5,420 nt of DNA. Origin: Chloroflexota bacterium (GTDB taxonomy: Bacteria; Chloroflexota; Anaerolineae; Caldilineales; Caldilineaceae). The DNA lies in contig QEUW01000505.1 in the NCBI GenBank assembly GCA_003577005.1, forward strand, positions 1 to 5,420. Direction: 5' to 3'. Below the pieces are notes generated by a model. That model saw only the letters and a program-made list of their open reading frames with translations. It did no database searches and was not told where the DNA came from. Shown piece by piece: positions 4,401-5,420 of this stretch. How positions within the stretch are numbered: the first letter of the stretch is position 1; each line of letters begins with the position of its first letter. The position numbers were made by a program, and so were the translations under genes.

Positions 4401-5420
4401 CGCCGTGATCCACGGCATCGATGAGACGTCGGCCTGGGTCGAATACCAGTCCAAGAACAATTTTGTCGGCACGGACAGCTTTACCTTCGCAGCCACCGAC
4501 GGTTTCCGCAATGCCGAAGGGGAAACACTCAAGAGTGCCCCTGCCACAGTAGAGATCAACGTGACGCGCAATTTCCGCCCGCCACAGGCCACCGCCGGCC
4601 TCTTTGTCACCACCACCGAAGATACGCCGGTGGCGCTGCTGCTGGAGGGCTACGACATCGACGGCGACCTCGACACACTCACTTATCAGGTCACCAGCCA
4701 GCCTACCCGTGGCAGCCTCAGTGGTACACCGCCCACCCTCACCTACACGCCCGATCCAGATTACGCCGACGAGGACAGTTTCATTTTCACGGTGAGCGAT
4801 GGTCACTTTACTTCTGCGCCGGAAGTCTTTACCATCCTGGTCGAACCGGCCAATGATGCGCCCGTGTTGGTGCCCCAATCGGCCACGCTGCGCGGCGGGA
4901 GTGGCTTCCCGGTGACGCTGGTCGCCGCAGTGGTCGACCCCGACGACGGAACCGTCCAGACAGATGACACGCTGCAAGGACCAGGGCTTTCGTCTAACCT
5001 GGGCGTCACGAGTACGCTGCTGGCCTACCATCCCTATACTAACGACGGGCAATACACACTCACCGTCCGCGTCACCGACGCCGCAGGTGCAACGGACGAA
5101 GCCGCCATTCCAGTGACGGTGGGACCGATGGCCGATCTGGCGCTCGATGCGATACCGCCCGCCCGCGTTCTTGCGGTAGACGAGAGCACGTTGACCTACC
5201 AACTCAGGGTCACCAACCGCCCGCCCAATGGCGGCGGCATGGCGGCCACCGATGTCGCCATTACCGAAACGCTCGGTGCGGGTGCAAGCTATCAAAGCGC
5301 AACGGGAGCGGGCACGGCCTGCACCGCCGCCGGCCAGAACCTCACTTGCGGCGTGGGTTCGCTGGCCGCTGGCGCAAGCGTAACCATCGACGTGACCGTG
5401 CAGCGGGGTGACGGCCTGGG
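1333..5420 (+). CDS. Large secreted multidomain surface protein (HYR, NHL propeller, cadherin-like, DUF11), 3' end beyond window
   Basis: One frame runs without a stop from ATG 1333 to the window edge: 1362 codons plus two bases, and the C-terminus is missing. The start is the only one possible after the in-frame TGA at 1258-1260 and has a perfect AAGGAG. The protein opens with a signal peptide and should be exported. Domains in order: unrecognised N-terminal region (about 34-225); HYR-like fold (about 229-350) interrupted by a Lys/Ala helix (267-322); two HYR-like domains (349-440, 441-521); half a cadherin-like repeat (525-576); NHL-type propeller (about 637-1023); the other half of that repeat (1034-1079); a full repeat (1080-1173); PKD/Ig-like (1174-1265); DUF11 (1267 on). 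No catalytic motif is seen. Such proteins usually act in adhesion, matrix or cell-surface structure, which is inference here. It faces away from the hydrolase gene and shares only the control region. Very long open frames on the opposite strand are composition shadows of this gene. Confidence 0.93.
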   Translation, partial: MYKRLRTVWWALACALLSFSLGFNSTQAGSSLASTRAAVEPLLAQTTAATAAATETEPLDCIDPLKAAHIAATVGSVLPIPGFKDAADLAAYGINLELKNCPPALTAPRDIVITPPTGCSVVMRLPIAVNWNELHLLDDQIFAEVLADPELGLSPAVQAELLKLIESEYGRFENEVYGSYINIYGIHLPLNLSEFAANDWGGVGAPRLYHYNSDVLTTLNHPGQRLDRETVRVPVGVHSLNWRSDTLFSAFDYLYIPNFGGAAAAGKKIAKEGAVNALKEAIKKAIKEAAEQGAKEFAKETAKKIAKNVAKLAATQVATTLLRIREPYFVGGEPHGATTFATQRLLIIDRNPPTISGVQPVTVEALEPGGVSANRYIANLQSALTLSDDCDPDPRLTYRTPRFWPLGATNVVTWTLSDNGARDASGGVNQTVALQNIDVVDTLPPILVAPPHVILEATGTVTVPLGRPQVFDVADLRPTISNNAPAQFSPGLFRIQWTATDGSGNVSAQTRNTEQIVNIKAPGTNTLPTAFDQTGPNALSAVSFEPITITVRGQDGDNPPDPLWFSIEQQPENGFFIAPLYPYFIDDYRIAARYSPQIAAQEGEEFAWQVAQDPEAMHQYIIQLCEEDIQRTDLPKDFVTWNGGDQQYMAVDDDGYTYLYDWAYRRCTHGGSTIAPNGSPRISVWDPNGVYVGEQVRSEGGHPLRDVKFNVARGTIISVESDGSSTGSSLVNISAIQPKNSAQPIVDVQTYTLWNEINRIVVNATNTTRRPEFKNAGAAAWDDDTGVLYVIGDPYQNLTGMAAFTPAPCDSDPTGDPAACLELVDIQVYSLSIIQSTKWNDFPGVGVDAMRLRRIKDIALDNTGNVYILAETETGNGFHRIYKFGAATRHLDGSITLGNLIGWMGKCDSGPDCNYIDQHSIGFSCTDQTCTVESTWYGDGPGQFDNAAAIAVDPNDVLYVADSGNARVQRFSPEGLFAGEARSTGDGDSFVLGDFGRPSNIAVNKGSFYIIDRDEEIVHVFDAAVIHGIDETSAWVEYQSKNNFVGTDSFTFAATDGFRNAEGETLKSAPATVEINVTRNFRPPQATAGLFVTTTEDTPVALLLEGYDIDGDLDTLTYQVTSQPTRGSLSGTPPTLTYTPDPDYADEDSFIFTVSDGHFTSAPEVFTILVEPANDAPVLVPQSATLRGGSGFPVTLVAAVVDPDDGTVQTDDTLQGPGLSSNLGVTSTLLAYHPYTNDGQYTLTVRVTDAAGATDEAAIPVTVGPMADLALDAIPPARVLAVDESTLTYQLRVTNRPPNGGGMAATDVAITETLGAGASYQSATGAGTACTAAGQNLTCGVGSLAAGASVTIDVTVQRGDGL
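1432..2007 (+). other. Unrecognised N-terminal region of the large protein (residues 34-225)
   Basis: An Ala/Thr-rich linker (residues 33-54) leads into a region I cannot assign to a family. It has cysteines at 61 and in NCPP and TGCS further on, a strand-rich segment around VVMRLPIAVNW, then a helical acidic stretch (LSPAVQAELLKLIESEYG) and a Tyr-rich part (VYGSYINIYGIHLPLNL). It may contain the early strands of the HYR-like domain whose later strands follow. No known catalytic motif is visible. Confidence 0.4.
2131..2252 (+). repeat. 14-base direct repeat inside the helix segment
   Basis: AAGAAGATCGCCAA occurs at 2131-2144 and again at 2239-2252, in the same reading frame and 108 bases (36 codons) apart. 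Both copies encode KKIAK. Shorter related pieces (GCCAAAGAG) also recur between them, which suggests growth of the helix by internal duplication. Low codon complexity is the alternative. Confidence 0.5.
2131..2298 (+). other. Lys/Ala-rich amphipathic helix (residues 267-322)
   Basis: About 56 residues without proline, made mostly of Ala, Lys, Glu and Ile, should form one long, strongly charged helix. Hydrophobic or small residues recur every three to four positions. Residues 294-313 (bases 2212-2271) are five perfect tetrads of the form Ala-Lys-x-x. The composition resembles LEA-like or apolipoprotein-like helices and stands out sharply from the Thr/Asp/Pro-rich beta domains on either side. 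Confidence 0.65.
2377..2895 (+). other. Two HYR-like domains in tandem (residues 349-440 and 441-521)
   Basis: Each begins with the hallmark D-x-x-PP-x-I (DRNPPTI at 349, DTLPPIL at 441) and has the late G-x-x-x-V-x-W-T-x-x-D core: LGATNVVTWTLSDNGARDASG in the first (given here in part) and FRIQWTATDGSGNVS in the second. HYR is an Ig-like fold used in extracellular adhesion proteins. The first carries a DDCDPDP acidic stretch that might bind calcium. Boundaries are approximate. Confidence 0.6.
2905..3060 (+). other. First half of a cadherin-like (tandem-95) repeat (residues 525-576)
   Basis: The segment from NTLPTAF through QDGDNPPDPLWFSIEQQPENG matches the first half of the complete repeat at residues 1080-1173, including the acidic GDxxxD turn and the strand followed by QP-x-x-G. 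The continuation expected here (the YTP...DSFTFTVSDG half) is absent and occurs instead after the propeller. Confidence 0.55.
3241..4401 (+). other. NHL-type beta-propeller (residues 637-1023)
   Basis: The clearest blade is at residues 940-976: GPGQF, then IAVDPNDVLYVADSGNARV and QRFSPEG, a textbook NHL motif. Related blades with the hydrophobic-VD-x-x-G-x-hydrophobic-Y pattern are seen at 647-693 (MAVDDDGYTYLYD), 778-830 (WDDDTGVLYVIGD), 855-884 (DIALDNTGNVYILAE) and 997-1023 (NIAVNKGSFYIIDR). The stretch 697-770 has strands that could form another blade, making five or six in all. A loop with four cysteines (907, 913, 925, 930) precedes the canonical blade. Such propellers usually bind proteins or glycans; no enzyme motif is seen. 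Confidence 0.65.
4432..4569 (+). other. Second half of the interrupted cadherin-like repeat (residues 1034-1079)
   Basis: WVEYQSKNNFVGTDSFTFAA followed by TDG corresponds to LTYTPDPDYADEDSFIFTV and SDG of the full repeat, and the segment ends with the same VEINV-type strand. No first half precedes it directly; the propeller does. Confidence 0.6.
4570..4851 (+). other. Complete cadherin-like (tandem-95) repeat (residues 1080-1173)
   Basis: A full repeat is visible: N-x-x-PP start, TTTEDTPVAL strand, DIDGDLD calcium-type loop (D1108, D1110, D1112, D1114), LTYQVTSQPTRGSLSG, LTYTPDPDYADEDSFIFTV and SDG, and the closing strand before NDAPV. This organisation is typical of large calcium-stabilised bacterial adhesins. 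Confidence 0.75.
4852..5127 (+). other. PKD/Ig-like domain (residues 1174-1265)
   Basis: The domain starts with NDAPVLV, has an acidic VVDPDDG turn, and ends with YTLTVRVTDAAGATDEA followed by a PVTV strand, the pattern of PKD-like and Ig-like surface domains. It is less conserved than the preceding repeat, so the exact family is uncertain. Confidence 0.5.
5131..5420 (+). other. DUF11 domain, cut by the window edge or nearly complete (residue 1267 on)
   Basis: The sequence ADLALD, then LTYQLRVTNRPPNGG, ATDVAITETLGAGASYQSA, a Cys-x(9)-Cys pair (TACTAAGQNLTC) and the closing VGSLAAGASVTIDVTV follow the DUF11 pattern in full. DUF11 is a beta-sandwich found, often in tandem, in long bacterial cell-surface proteins. 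More copies may lie beyond the edge. Confidence 0.8.

Noticed and set aside
3799..5295. 498-codon open frame on the minus strand
   Set aside because: It is the complement of the propeller, cadherin-like and DUF11 coding sequence, in the same antisense phase as the other long shadow, and shows no domain of its own.

Overview
The window holds two real genes in divergent orientation, separated by a 351-base intergenic region. On the minus strand (67-981) is a complete phosphotriesterase-family metal-dependent hydrolase of 304 residues. On the plus strand, starting at 1333 and still open at the right edge (1362 codons seen, no stop), is a very large, apparently secreted mosaic protein.

The sequence is GC-rich with strong AAGGAG ribosome binding sites, so it is bacterial. 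A signal peptide followed by HYR-like and Ig-like domains, an NHL-type propeller, cadherin-like (tandem-95) repeats and a DUF11 domain is common in large surface proteins of environmental multicellular or filamentous bacteria. Chloroflexota (Caldilinea/Anaerolineae-like) is my best guess, with Planctomycetota and others possible. This is inferred from architecture, not from a marker gene.

Layout: 1-66 is an unassigned left flank. 67-981 is the hydrolase (minus), with its ribosome binding site at 987-992 and a candidate promoter at 1000-1028. The shared control region at 1029-1332 holds an AT-rich core, several short palindromes and a GntR/FadR-like operator candidate. 1321-1326 is the ribosome binding site of the large gene. 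1333-5420 encodes, in order: signal peptide; unrecognised N-terminal region; an HYR-like fold that appears split by a 56-residue Lys/Ala helix; two more HYR-like domains; the first half of a cadherin-like repeat; an NHL-type beta-propeller; the second half of that cadherin-like repeat; one complete cadherin-like repeat; a PKD/Ig-like domain; and a DUF11 domain reaching the window edge.

The most interesting observation is architectural. Two beta-sandwich domains seem to be interrupted by foreign modules at loops: a charged helix in one and a whole propeller in the other. This makes a nested domain-in-domain protein rather than a simple string of beads. The two genes probably do not act in one pathway. 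They share a promoter region but differ in predicted location (cytoplasm versus cell exterior), and nothing in the window links their functions. I see no mobile element, CRISPR array, RNA gene or defence system.
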